Shown here piece by piece: positions 49,916 to 60,789 of a stretch of DNA of 64,000 nt. Every line of letters starts with the position of its first letter. Position 1 is the stretch's first letter. The stretch covers positions 10,170,109 through 10,234,108 of the forward strand of contig JAJEKV010000004.1 in assembly GCA_021234155.1 (NCBI GenBank), in the 5' to 3' direction. The position numbers and the translations under genes were made by a program. Source of the DNA: Isoetes taiwanensis (Eukaryota; Streptophyta; Lycopodiopsida; Isoetales; Isoetaceae). Under the pieces are notes generated by a model. The model did not search any database, had not been told where the DNA came from, and saw only the letters and a list, made by a program, of their open reading frames with translations.

Positions 49916-51339
49916 TAAACCAAATCTTACTGGCCTTTGGAGCCCTATTGTTGAAAAGATCAAGGCTAAATTGCTTGTTTACAAGAATAATCTCTTGCTG
50001 GCAGGTAGAACTGTTATTGCTAATATGGTTCTTGCTAGTTCCCACATTTACTTTTCTTCTGCTATGGTTGCATCTGCCAATGTCTACAAGCAAATTGAAA
50101 GGATAATAAGAAAGTTTATCTGGAATGGTAACAACATGGTTAACTGGGACACTATTGTTAGAAAAAAGAAAGATGGTGGCTTAAACTGTAAGAATTTGTT
50201 TAAGCAGGCTCAAGCTCTGGCAGGTAAATTCATTTGGAAAGCTTTGACAGGTTCTTCTAGTGCTGCTTCTCTTTTCATTAGCTGTTGGTTATCTAGAAGC
50301 AGTCCAGTTGGCCATCCAACCATCTCTCATGAGTTACCTAATTCTGCTTTCTGTGATCTTAGCCCTGCTCCTAATATGTCTCCTTTAATAAGAAATTTGC
50401 TGAGAGCTTGGAATGATATCTATCCTGCATTCACTTTCCCTAAGGTGGATCAAGTTCATCTATCTTCTGGTCTAAAGATCATCCTAATTATGTTCTTGCT
50501 TTGAAGCACCTCAAATCTATAAAAAGTGGAAATCTTATGGCTTAAATTCAATTAAAGATCTCTGGATAAATGATAGATGGATTTCTTGGTCTAATCTAAA
50601 GATGAGAGTCAAGGGTACTGTTTCTGATAGAAAGATCTTTGATGATATTAAGAAAATTGTTGGGAATATCATTCCCTCAGTTCCTCCTAATTCTAATCTT
50701 GACTGGTTATTAAATGTTAAGCATTGTTACAAGGTTAGTACCATTTATGATTTCCTAAATCAAAATGTTAATTTAGTCAAGTCAGCTTGCCAATGGAACC
50801 ATGATTCTCGGGCCTCAAAATCCCTAATTAGTAATATCTGGAATTCCTATGTTTCAAAGAAGATTTTCTTTTTCATTTGGCTAATTGCTAATAAAAGTGT
50901 TCCTTGTTTACTGAGCTGCTCTAAAAGAGATCAGAGTTTATCTCCTCTTTGCCCTCTTCAATGTAATAATTCTAAAAACATGGAACATATCTTCTTTTGT
51001 CCAAAGCTTAAACCTTTTTGGAATTGGTTTGATCATTACTTTGGAAATCATGATAGAAATTCCATTATTCAGTTCATTCAGGCAAATAATTCCTTCAAAA
51101 ACACTATTGTTTTTATTGCTTTATGGAATATATAGAAGTCAAGAAACAGGTGCCTCTATGATCATAAAAGATTCTCTGTTATTTGGATCAAAATTCACTT
51201 CATTTATGATTTAGAATTGTGTACCATTGCCCATAGACATATTTCTTCTGACAACTATGACAGGTGCTGGGATCAATTTGGTTCACATGAAGGGTATTTT
51301 AATTTGTTTAAATCCAAATTATCTTTCCAAAGGCATTGA
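49916..51339 (+). pseudogene. LINE-A ORF2, C-terminal part with zf-RVT (copy B)
   Basis: Continues after the (TTCTA)3 tail of LINE-C. It contains the KKDGGLNCKNL motif typical of the LINE region after the polymerase (near 50,170-50,200) and a zf-RVT-like segment with CPLQCNN...MEHIFFCP (near 50,950-51,005). A frameshift lies near 50,500, and TAG at 51,133-51,135 replaces the tryptophan expected in a WNIWKSRN-like motif. Stop TGA at 51,337-51,339. The two ORF2 parts together span about 1,246 codons, a usual LINE ORF2 length. The frame is 177 codons open at 49,971-50,504 and again at 50,602-51,135. Confidence 0.88.
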
Positions 51340-52275
51340 ATTCTTTCTTTCCCTAAGTTATATGGAGCTATGCAGAAGTCATAATAACAGGAGGTTTGAT
51401 GGAGGGGCAAGTATATATGAGGTGAAATTATATGGTGATGAAAGGCTACATGAACATCAAGTTAAGTTCCCTCCTCACAACCAGTGGACTGTTAGGCAAA
51501 TGATCAGAGATAATGAGGTCTATAAGGCAAGGGAAAGAATTTGGGCAGGGATCTTCACAAGAGACGCCTTCCAAATGGCTTATATATTCTGGTTCATTCA
51601 TAAGCATCACCAAGACTTTACAGATAGGTAGTTTGCAAGGTACAGGCAGATGTACTACACTCATAGGATGATCGCAGATGCATATGGCACTCTCCTTTTG
51701 CTTATGGTCCAACAAGATTTTTACAAGAGACAACATGTAGATGGCTGATTCCTACACCATGAGCACTGATGACAAATTCACTCACATCAATAACCGTCTT
51801 TTCTTCTCTGCCTCTGACTCTGATAATCCAAAAATTCCTACCGTTTCCTCTTCTCATATGGATAGTATTGCCTTATTCTACATGCAGTAATCTCTTTTGG
51901 TTTTACAGGTTATTAGCAATGGCAGAATTTTGTGGATCAGAAAGCACTTATCTTATTTTCAACTCGGCTATGATTTTTTGGAAGATAAGTGCCCATCTTC
52001 ATCAATATAAAGCCGCCTCACAAAAGTTTATTTGCTATCTTAAAAGATACAGATCTGGTTGCTGCACTCTGATCAAGACTGAAGACAAAGACTTTCTTTG
52101 ACCGTGACTGAAGACTATCTCACTTCTCTCAAAGACCTGGTTGACCACTAAATTTTGGACATAGCTTTCTCTATTTATAAGCTCTACTACATCTGAATTG
52201 CCTATGTCTATAGGCATTTAGAGTATATTGTATGTTTTTCCTTAGTTAATGGAAAAATCATCTCGCACCTTCAAG
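51340..52275 (+). other. Coding-like segment between LINE-A ORF2 and poly(A) (copy B)
   Basis: This 0.9-kb segment sits between the ORF2 stop and the LINE-A poly(A), where a 3' UTR is expected. It has open stretches reading like protein: about 51,355-51,628 (basic and aromatic rich, ending in a HKHHQDFTDR stretch), continuing after one TAG to about 51,745, and 51,895-52,101 (rich in Trp, Tyr and Phe, ending KTEDKDFL). I do not recognise a family. Possibilities are an extra LINE ORF, a host sequence captured by 3' transduction, or a remnant of an unrelated mobile or viral gene. Substitutions against copy A include many amino-acid changes, so there is no sign of present constraint. Confidence 0.4.
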
Positions 52276-52378
52276 AAAAAAAGAAAATTAAGGTCTTTAC
52301 ACCGTTATTTTGCAAAGCTGAGAATAATTACAAAGCAACAGATAAGCAGCAACTCAAACCTGATATAAGCATCCATTG

Positions 52379-52560
52379 TTAGTTGTTAGTATTTATTTCG
52401 GCTTTAATTTTCCATCCAATAGTATCACAAACGACCTTCTTGAATGAAAAGCAAATATCCACAACAGGGATACTATTTCGTCTTAAAGCTATCCTTGTTG
52501 CATCCAATAAAGCTCTTGAATTTGAGAGCATGTTATAACTTATAAGAGATCGTCGACTGT
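52379..52560 (-). pseudogene. Possible RNase H-like fragment of another LINE (copy B)
   Basis: A minus-strand frame contains ALLDATRIALRRNSIPVVDI followed by KVVCDTIGWKIKAE. This is similar in pattern to the RVT_3-type RNase H domain at the C-terminus of some plant LINE ORF2 proteins (AEA.AL..GL..A, then a D-S pair). The D-S pair is replaced by F-S, so an acidic residue would be missing. Only about 50 residues are recognisable. Copy A carries the same fragment at about 18,340-18,520. Confidence 0.3.
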
Positions 52561-53042
52561 TATCTTTTGACTGTTCACAGAAACATAGATCAAGAATCAT
52601 AAATCAAGGACGGGATACTGCTCTAGATGCCCAAGACAACATATAAATCTGTCCTCCAGCATATTTTTCAGTTGCAGCAGCTATATCCGGCATGTTTTTT
52701 TACCCTGTATCCAACATATCTCCTGTAAATGGTTTTCCTGCAACCAAATATGAACTAAAAATATTTTTAGTGCCCTGTATATTTTCAATTATAGCCCCAT
52801 AGGAACAATATAACTTGCCTTATTTGGTTTCTGGCAACACCCAATAATCAACTGCTGGAAATGCCAGTTTTAACAAATATACATGCATAATGGTTACGCT
52901 CACTACAAACAAAGCCACTACCATTTAAAATAGGCAGTGAAGCTAACATTTTCGAGCTGAGGAGTTTCATACCCACTATAAGCTTAGCTGGGAAGCTTCC
53001 CACCATTGTAGGCTATGAAGGAACAACCCTCAAACAGACCTT

Positions 53043-53275
53043 AGAACAACTATATATATAGGGGCATTTATAACATATCTATGTGTCATATATAACACAC
53101 GTCTCAGACAGCCCTCAGAACAATTATATATATAGGGACATATATAACATATTTATATATATAACACACGTCTCATACGTCATAAGTTAAACCTATCATC
53201 ATATACAATATAGTGATATATGTGACATATTCATATGTCATGTATAACACAGGTCACATATGCCATAAGTCAGAC
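53043..53275. repeat. AT-rich degenerate tandem repeat, ~75-bp units (copy B)
   Basis: Same array as 19,004-19,236; units begin at about 53,043, 53,117 and 53,195. Copy B has GGGACATAT in the second unit where copy A has lost a few bases. Confidence 0.7.
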
Positions 53276-53903
53276 CTAATAACACTACTACTAATATATA
53301 TTGATATTGAAATATATAATATATCTCTTATTTTAATATCTTTCTTAGCAACTATTTGGAGGCGGTCATTGGGGGAGGGGGGGGGGTGAAAATATATAGA
53401 GATTGATCCCACTCGTCTATTTTTTGAGGTGGCGCGACAATGGCCCTTGGATTTGGTGAGGGGCATACATAGGGCATGCATCCCATCCCTGGACCGTCAA
53501 TCGGGGACGTGAAAAATGTTGGCCCTTGATTTTTTAAAGAGAAGGTGCAAGGAAGGTCTCTTAAAAGGTGCTTTTTGGTGCAATCGATCTTAGCCGTTGG
53601 ATCAAAAGGAGGAGAAAAAATCCTGACCATTACCTTTTTTTTATTAAATTGCAATTTCTTTTATTAAAAGAGGTAGGGTGGCATCATTATTTAATAAAAA
53701 GATAATGAGATGGCACCAGCATTAATGAGTGCACTTTCAAAGGCCGATAACTTGCAGTAGAGGGGTCGGATGAAGGTAGGGCCATGCTCTTGGATTCCTC
53801 TCGTCGAGAGCTTTCCAATCAGTAGTGCTTTGGCATCGTTCCGTCGCAGTTGGAGCCAATGCGTATATCTTATCTTAATATATATACAATTATATAAGCT
53901 GCA

Positions 53904-53978
53904 CCCTTATTTCTAGAGATTTGGATGTCGCCATCTGGGTCGTCCAGACATTGACACCAAAATCTCTAGAAATAAGGG
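53904..53978. repeat. Fold-back sequence (copy B)
   Basis: Arms of 19 bp (53,904-53,922 and 53,960-53,978), CCCTTATTTCTAGAGATTT and its exact reverse complement, around a 37-nt loop. Two bases longer than copy A. Confidence 0.8.
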
Positions 53979-54606
53979 GGCAGTTTATGTTAGATTGATC
54001 TCATCCGTTGAATGTGTTAGATCAGTGGCCTAGATGTTGCCACATATATATATTGTATTAAATGCTATATAGTGAGATGGCAAGGTATCTAATTGCTAAT
54101 ATTGCGAGGTGACAAAGGAATTAATTGTCCCATCTCGAGGTGGCGCCATCTCGTATGTCATTTTTTTTCGCATCTGTAGGAAGTGCATGATGGATAGCTC
54201 AGACAGAGCCATCTCATAACATCTCACACAATCCCATTATTTAGGGCTTCTAATCTTGGCCGTTGATAGTGCAAGGCTCTTATCTCGGTTGTTCATTTAA
54301 AGAGGGGGCAATTTACAATGGATGTTGGTGAAGTGGCAACTGGCTGCATGTTTCTTCTCAGATAACGAGCTCCAGCGGCATACAGAATGACGACAGTATG
54401 ATGGCCCGTCATTCTTTTGGGAGGTGCTCGGCATAGCTGGAGGTTGGAGCTTCGCTTCATCTTGTGGCCGACATCCTGATTCTTGAAGATCTATGGTTTA
54501 GGGCTTGCATTTTATACGACCAATGCGGATTTAGATGATATTTACTCTCGTCAGGATCTGCAACGATATGGATGCAGATATTTGTGGTTCTTGGTTAAAA
54601 GCACAT

Positions 54607-57600
54607 GAAGAGTTTTTGGACTATAATCGGACCAACATGCTTAAGAATAGATTGCATTGTATTGATGTGATGTTTCGGATTTGGGCCCTTCTCTTCTTTC
54701 TTTAGTTTGCTATGATGCTTGAATCTCAATATTTTGTCTGAGGGCATGATGGCCCTGTATGGCTTATCGATTGGGCTCATCTCAGGTTCGGATGCATTAT
54801 TGCTTTATGACCGCAGAGTAGTTCTCTGGACCAAGTGAGTGCTCAACCTAGAATGTTCCAAGTGAGTTCTCACGCGAACCAGGCAAGTGCAAATCATATT
54901 TGGAGCATATTTGGAGGCTCCAGATGACCCTCTGAATAAGTCACTGGGGTTTCAATATTCTAGCAATACTCCAATACACTTGTATATTTATGAAATATAA
55001 TAAAATGTAATGCAAGGACCTCTCAACAAGTTGACATAATGGCCTTCCATGACAACCTAACTATAGATCAATTATTAGCGACATTGTTTCATATGGGTTT
55101 TCTCTCAAGACATTTTATTGTTTCATCAGAGATTCGAGCAAAGTAATATTTAGATCCTGGGGGATGCACTTATACATAAGGGGGGTATGGCATCTGCGTT
55201 CGGAGGGTATACGCAATTTTAAAAGGCAATTTGACCCCTTTGTGTATAGATATTGCTCCAAATTAGTGCCTAAAAACACCCCTAACCCCTAAGTATACGT
55301 ACGCAAATGGTCCAAAAAACACCCCTCCGTTGAACTCTCATGGGTTATATGCCGATCAAAGGTGAATCCCCTGGGATTTAGATGGAGTTTAATGCCCAGG
55401 CCGGCCTTGGTTGTTAATTTTGTTATGCTCAATGAGTTATATGTATGTATTGCTTTCCGTACGTAATATTTCGGGGAACTCGCCTTTTGAACTATTGGTA
55501 ACCCAATGTGACTTCTAGTATATTTGTATATGCCAGTATATTTGGAATCTTACTAAGAAGAACGTTGGGAAGGCTTTTTGGAACTTTGATGCCACATCAT
55601 TAGATTGTCAAAATATCATAATAAAGACATGCAAGGATTTGTATGAGTAGGGTGGGCAAGGGCATGGAATGTTCTTTCTGTGAACATGATAGTACATTGA
55701 GGAAGGCCTACTTTATTGCTCCCATAGTCTCAAATGTAAGAGCAACAAGGAATTCCAGATAAGCACCCACACACTTTTGTTTTTTCAAAAATTCAAATTC
55801 TTGCACTTCAAGATCATTAAGGTGCAAATATAATGCTCTATTAAGCCTTATTGATCTCTAGTTTGAAAGGGAATTTGAGAGATGAGTAGGCTTTAGGTTC
55901 ACGACCTAGTAGAACCATGTGAGTGGCCAGTAGAGGTCATTTACACTTGTGTAGTCCTCTCTATGGGCATCTGAATGAAGCATTTGAATCAACACATGAT
56001 ATTAGATAGTCCACCATGTCATTTTGGTATGTTTTGGTTTGGACACCCAGTTTGCAAAAGCCCCGCCTTCATTGATTAACTCACGTGCCTTCCTTTTATT
56101 GGACTAGAATAAACTCTGCTATATATATTGCAAATGCATGGACATTAAAATTATCACTAGATGCACAACGATTTGGATCAAGTAGAGGAATTTAGTTGGG
56201 CCTTTACAAGCTCCTTGCACTGCATATTTTGAACATGCATAAAGTGTAAAACAAAAGCAATGCATTAAAGATCAAATCGACGGTCAGGAACGTGATCTTC
56301 GCCTTGATATTTTATTGATCTAGACTCCGAGAGGCAGGAAGTGGACTTAAAGGAAATTTCGTGAATCAAATTTATTTGTTTTGTGTTCTATTTTTGTTGC
56401 CGCCTCCTCCTTTCTCTGAAGGAGGAGACGTTTCGTTCAGTTCTCGTTCTTCAAGTCTGATCATCTTCCACATGTCAGCTCCTTCTAGCTTGTTCTTGCA
56501 GTTTTTCACAGATATCTTAAATAGAAAAAATAGAAAATGGGATGAAGCAAAGGAGTGGCTATGGCCCCGGCGGCCCTGGGCTGTGATTGTTTGCTGCTCC
56601 AGTAGAGCTAGCGAAGATCTTTAGCCTCCTTAATTTAGTTGGATCTTTGGTAAATTATGCTAGTGGATTATGCTATTTAATGTATCCTCATTTCTGAAAA
56701 TGGCATAAGCATGCAGAATGATATATCATATTGATCTTTATTTCTTCCACTTTAGGAATCATAGCGAGCAATTTTGATTCAGTTGCAGGAATAACTAAAT
56801 TGGCTAAGGGGATGTTAAGATATGTGACAGAAAGCCTTTTAGGTTCGCTGATTATATCGCTACCGTAGTAGCTGGAAAAGCCAAATGCATTCTGAGAATG
56901 GTAAATTCTGATTGAGTTATTCCTGTTCTTTGAAATATCTTGTCCTTCACATGTTGTATCACACATTTCAATGCGTTGAATTGAAACAAAGACAACGATA
57001 AATAATCAGCACTGAGGTTTCATTTTGGCACAGTTTTCAGTGACCATTGTTTGCACTAGTCAATCTGCACTGGTTGCAGAGCATCAATAAATAGTGAAGG
57101 ACTATGCAACACAATGACAAATTATTTACTATATTGAATAGAATTGTTATTCTCACTTGGGCATTCACACCTTATTCATATTCAATAGCAAAAAGTAATT
57201 TCATCTCACTACTTGTTTGATCAACCGTGCTTAATTGATATTTCAAAACTTCGCGAGCAGAGCAATTTTTGAGCACATGTTAGAAGAAACGCAATGGCGA
57301 TCCAAATGCCTGCGCGATCATTGAGCCGTTGAAACATCGCAGGACCATTAGGGTCTCACTCAGGAGGACCGCCATGGCTTTCCTAAGGTCGTACATGTCA
57401 ATAGATAACCGACCGACCGAAAAAGCGCCTAAAAATTTCTGGCAGAAAAATCTGCACCGATTCCGATAGACATTAAAAAATGGTGACAGTTTCCGGCTTA
57501 GATATGCGATATGCCTCAAATTCAAATTTGAAATGAGTATCCATTTTTAAATAGTAATGATGACACTTCCAAAAAGATTCAAAATGGAAAACAAAAAAAG

Positions 57601-57819
57601 ATGGAGCAGTACAAGGCAATTTTGTAACGAAATATCTCAGGGTTTAGGATACTAGCGCAATTCAAATTTTACACATGGGGAATTTGAAAATGGCATTAAA
57701 GTATTGATCGGGCAACTTTCTCTCTACTCTGTGGCCACTGCTTATTGTAGATGACCAATTCTTACTCTTGATGGCTTTCTTTCTTTGAAACTTGTATGTT
57801 GAGATATACAGAACCCCCA
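54607..57819. other. Interval after copy B breakpoint, no gene recognised
   Basis: Mostly AT-rich. An 87-codon plus-strand frame (56,361-56,624) and an 81-codon minus-strand frame (57,280-57,525) have no family signature. GGGGGGTAT-rich and ACCCCTAA-rich words cluster at 55,150-55,320, possibly part of a small non-autonomous element. Confidence 0.35.
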
Positions 57820-58050
57820 CTAGTTAAACCCTAAACCCTCTGCTTAATTGGTCAATAATTGGAAAGCCGTCCATGATCAGTTGAAGTTGAAATGAACGTG
57901 ATGGGTGGATTTAGATGTACACAACCACTGGTTAAATCCTAAACTCTCTGCTTGACTGATAAATAATTGTAAAGTTGTCCATGGTTTTGCGCAGCAGTAG
58001 CTGCGATCCTGTTGATCAGTTGAAGTTGAAATTAACGTGGTGGGGTGGAT
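57820..58050. repeat. Diverged tandem duplication with telo-box-like motif
   Basis: Unit 1 (57,820-57,910) and unit 2 (57,928-58,050) share a common order: CTAGTTAAACCCTAAACCCT or its diverged form CTGGTTAAATCCTAAACTCT, then a CAATAATTG/AAATAATTG segment, TCCATG, and ATCAGTTGAAGTTGAAAT. Unit 2 has a ~30-bp insertion after TCCATGG. The AAACCCTAAACCCT at 57,826-57,839 equals two plant telomere-type units or a telo-box. Confidence 0.85.
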
Positions 58051-58381
58051 AAATAGCTCCAAAAAGGTCGTGGTACCGATGCCCTTCAGCTAGAGGCAAT
58101 CGCAACTACGATCCTAGTAGCTTGTTGCAGCCAACAGGTTATGTTTTTAGCCTAGTTTAAAAACAAGTACCAGCTCAAACATATCGCATAAGCAATTTTC
58201 TTGAGAAAACTGTCTATTTAGTTCATGATAACCATCATGGTGATTGTTCAGACCTGATTTTGATATATTGTTGTACTATTATTGCAGTTTTCAGATGTCT
58301 TCAAAGCTACTGCTTATAACGAAGGGTGTATTTGTGGCCAGAGGTAAGATCCACGATTTCACTATACATCACAATGCTTAA

Positions 58382-58549
58382 GTTCCAGATGGAGCCTCTG
58401 TTGTTTGCATTGACACGGTTCTTGACAGATCAGCTAGACTGCATTTTGTTGAGACCGAAATAGAGACTGTAGAGCATGCCCCCGGTGCATTCATACTATG
58501 GCCTACAACTAACATTTGCATGGGGAGCACCGGAGATCTCCATTTTTGA
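58382..58549 (+). pseudogene. DUF8039-like fragment of a plant DNA transposon protein
   Basis: A 55-codon stretch beginning VPDGASVVCIDTVLDRSARL and containing a GAFILWP motif resembles the 'VPxGxxxVxVxxVL...A.G.F.xWP' domain (DUF8039-type) found in plant En/Spm-associated and Ulp1-linked transposon proteins. The codon before it is TAA, one transition from a CAA. It ends at TGA 58,547-58,549, probably by frameshift, since a further open frame follows at 58,476-58,847. The assignment rests on a remembered motif and is moderate. Confidence 0.4.
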
Positions 58550-58847
58550 AAAGCGAATACAGAAAATAAGTTGGCAGGTCCATGATGACGAAGGAAGTGC
58601 TCCAGTTCAAGCATCACCTAAAGTTGTCACTAGGGATGACTTCATAGAATGCACTTGCAAGTTAATGCATGAGTGCTGCGGTAGACCTTACGGCATGGGT
58701 ACTATAATATTTACAAATCCAAATCATTCTATTTTTGTCTTACCTCTAGGGGATGAGTTCATTGCTGCCACAATCATGGAGATGCTTCATATGCCAGCAA
58801 ATCCATCAATGAGATGTTTGGCTTGCATCGAGATGCCTCACCTGTAG
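58476..58847 (+). pseudogene. Open frame of 123 codons, unrecognised, probably transposon-related
   Basis: Overlaps the end of the DUF8039-like piece in another frame, so it may be its frameshifted continuation. It has several Cys residues (near residues 58-67 and 114-116) but no domain I can name. It is followed at 58,872-59,057 by a short very basic frame (KRKYNLGKRRARQAKK). No promoter or start context favours an independent gene. Confidence 0.3.
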
Positions 58848-59065
58848 GACTTAGAGTGTTGGGACATTCATTTGGTAGTTGTGGATGACAACCCCCTGTC
58901 AAAGAGTCTACGAAGGGCTGTCGTTGATGAGGCATCCGAGGCAAGGAAGAAGGATTTCAAAGAGCTAGAATATGCTAGTTCGAAGAGAAAATATAATTTA
59001 GGTAAAAGACGAGCAAGGCAAGCAAAAAAAACCCTCCAAATATTTCTAGGAAGATAACCGACCAA

Positions 59066-60275
59066 GCGATTAGGGTATTCATAAAATCTTCATGCTGTGT
59101 AAAGTTTTGTTGTTCCATGTTTTCAATTAAGGATATTGCTAGCCTCAGAACTTTCTACTGGGACATGAAATCATGGGATGGGATTACCTTTGTCTATAAC
59201 ATATTTGACCTATGTGTCATTGATGGTCAGGTGGACATAGTGATGCTCAATAGTAAAGAGGTCTGCTAGCAAGCATGGCAGATGGCATATGACATAGCTT
59301 CGCTGACTTTTACAAATGGAAGAAGAATTTCATGGAAGGTCACAGGGTAGCTACGCATGGAATTCAGGTCCAATGAAGCCGAGGCCCCAAACTCTGGCAG
59401 CAGATTGCATATTTACATTATACGTGAATGAGAATGTTGAGACTAGGCTATATAGATCAAAGAAGACTACGCATGGGACAAGAGAGAATATATTGAAGCT
59501 GCATGATATCGATTGGTCAGGAAAAACTTGCTAAGAATAGCGATCCATCATGCCCGGGGAGAAGACGCCTCCATGGCCTGTCTCATCGGACCAAGGAGAT
59601 GTAACCCAGAGTAGTCTCATAGGGTGACTCCATGAGATTGCGTCTCCGGAAGGCTACAATCACGTCGTAGCATGTTTCAGCCTATCTGCAAAGTGTGCAC
59701 AGGAGGGACGAATAGATGGACTACCCTAGCCATTGTTCTATGCCAGCCAGCGCCATGTTATATCTCTGTCTGCTGTCATCTGGAGGCCTTGACCGTCAAT
59801 CAATCCCCTAGAGTCTGAGCTCGGGGTAGAGCCCTTATTGGTGGTATATTGTCTATGTTATCTTATACTTGTATTGCTATTTGTATGCTGATGGATGGAC
59901 CACCCTTCGTGGTGGTATATTATTTTGAGCATGATTGCTGTGTGCTAACATGTATGTATGCTGCCATTGTATAGGATTCCCATAGAGGAGGTGGGATGAA
60001 TGAACCTCGTGTTCCTCACCTTGGCCATCCAAGTGGTCCAAGTTAGACGGAGGGCCTTTCCATGGTGATGTAGTCCCCACGGGAGGGGAGTTCCCCTTAT
60101 TTGTACGATGGGAGCATCGTATAGGTTCTGGGAGCGTCACAGACATTGTTTCTTTGCGGAGCTCCATAACAAAATACATTATGCATTGGGTAGCCATCTC
60201 AAAGGGAGAGAAGCACTTGTGATCTATTGCATACATGAATGAGGTCATCGACTACTGCTACGTGGGCTTGGAGAG
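59066..60275. other. Interval without a recognised gene
   Basis: Short frames on both strands with no family signature. A GTGGTATATT word is repeated at about 59,840 and 59,912. Confidence 0.35.
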
Positions 60276-60789
60276 GTGGATGTCGGTCCATCTGACATGC
60301 ATGATTTCTTCCCTCACACGCGGCAGGATGCTTTGATTGAACCTGAGATGGTGATCCAACAAGAAAGTAACCTTCCACCATCTTATGTAAGTATGGCTAA
60401 TCAGAGGCCCAAGAATCTAGTTCATATCTTTAATCCATATCAAGATGTTAGGAAGGGAATGTTCTTACTTGTGAGTCTAGCTAATAGTTGCCCGACTTGG
60501 TTAGCTTATGCAGAAGAAAACCCTATAGAAGACCCAAACGAGCCTCACTATGAAGACGTGTACGTCTCTTGGTGGGAGCCTGTCAACCGGAAGGTTATAC
60601 CTTATCCCAAGTTGGGAGAAGAGGTGGATGCCTAACCCTAATGATCCGCCTCGATACCAACCAATAAAAGCTATCGACTATGCATGGACAGTTGAAGGAA
60701 TGCCTTCAACCATGTTAATCACAAGCGACATGACTTTAAGAGACCTGGTTGCTAATAAGGATAAGGATGATCATAAGGATGAAGATTAA
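60276..60789 (+). pseudogene. Frameshifted hypothetical protein, likely transposon-derived
   Basis: Two overlapping frames appear to be one protein split by a frameshift near 60,620. The first (60,276-60,635, 119 codons) has a FLLVSLANSCPTWLAYAEE segment followed by VYVSWWEPV. This recalls the C-terminal 'WlA.v......v.v.WW.P' module of uncharacterised plant transposon proteins. The second frame (to 60,789) continues with NPNDPPRYQPIKAIDYAW and ends in an Asp/Lys-rich tail. The upstream part of the protein was not found. Confidence 0.35.

Larger units (their letters stand above)
41077..52287 (+). mobile_element. LINE-A: long L1-type LINE with nested insertions (copy B)
   Basis: The element runs from an ORF1 ATG (41,077) through ORF1, ORF2 and a long 3' segment to an A-rich tail (52,276-52,287) preceded by CATCTCGCACCTTCAAG. 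It is interrupted by LINE-B plus a small repeat element (about 41,563-44,304) and by LINE-C (about 48,573-49,915). Without these it is about 7.1 kb, a normal length for a plant L1-type LINE. ORF1 has a zinc-knuckle-like motif; ORF2 has endonuclease, reverse transcriptase and zf-RVT regions. Stop codons and frameshifts common to both copies show it was dead before the duplication. No target-site duplication was identified. Confidence 0.9.
34008..54606. repeat. Copy B of the segmental duplication
   Basis: Same element order and orientation as copy A. B keeps longer reading frames, notably a 393-codon LINE frame at 41,576-42,757 that is fragmented in A. B also has the CAG/CTG-type anomalies in places: 46,880-46,900 has CTCGGAT where A has CTCTGAT, and 52,620-52,800 has several TGT where A has CAG. 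Sequence after B does not match sequence after A, so this is not a simple head-to-tail tandem duplication of a 34-kb unit. Confidence 0.95.
52561..54606. other. Right end of copy B, no gene recognised
   Basis: Equivalent of 18,521-20,551. Between 52,620 and 52,800 copy B shows TGT where copy A shows CAG. No gene recognised. Confidence 0.5.

Noticed and set aside
57826-57839. True telomere array
   Set aside because: Only two AAACCCT units; interstitial motif.
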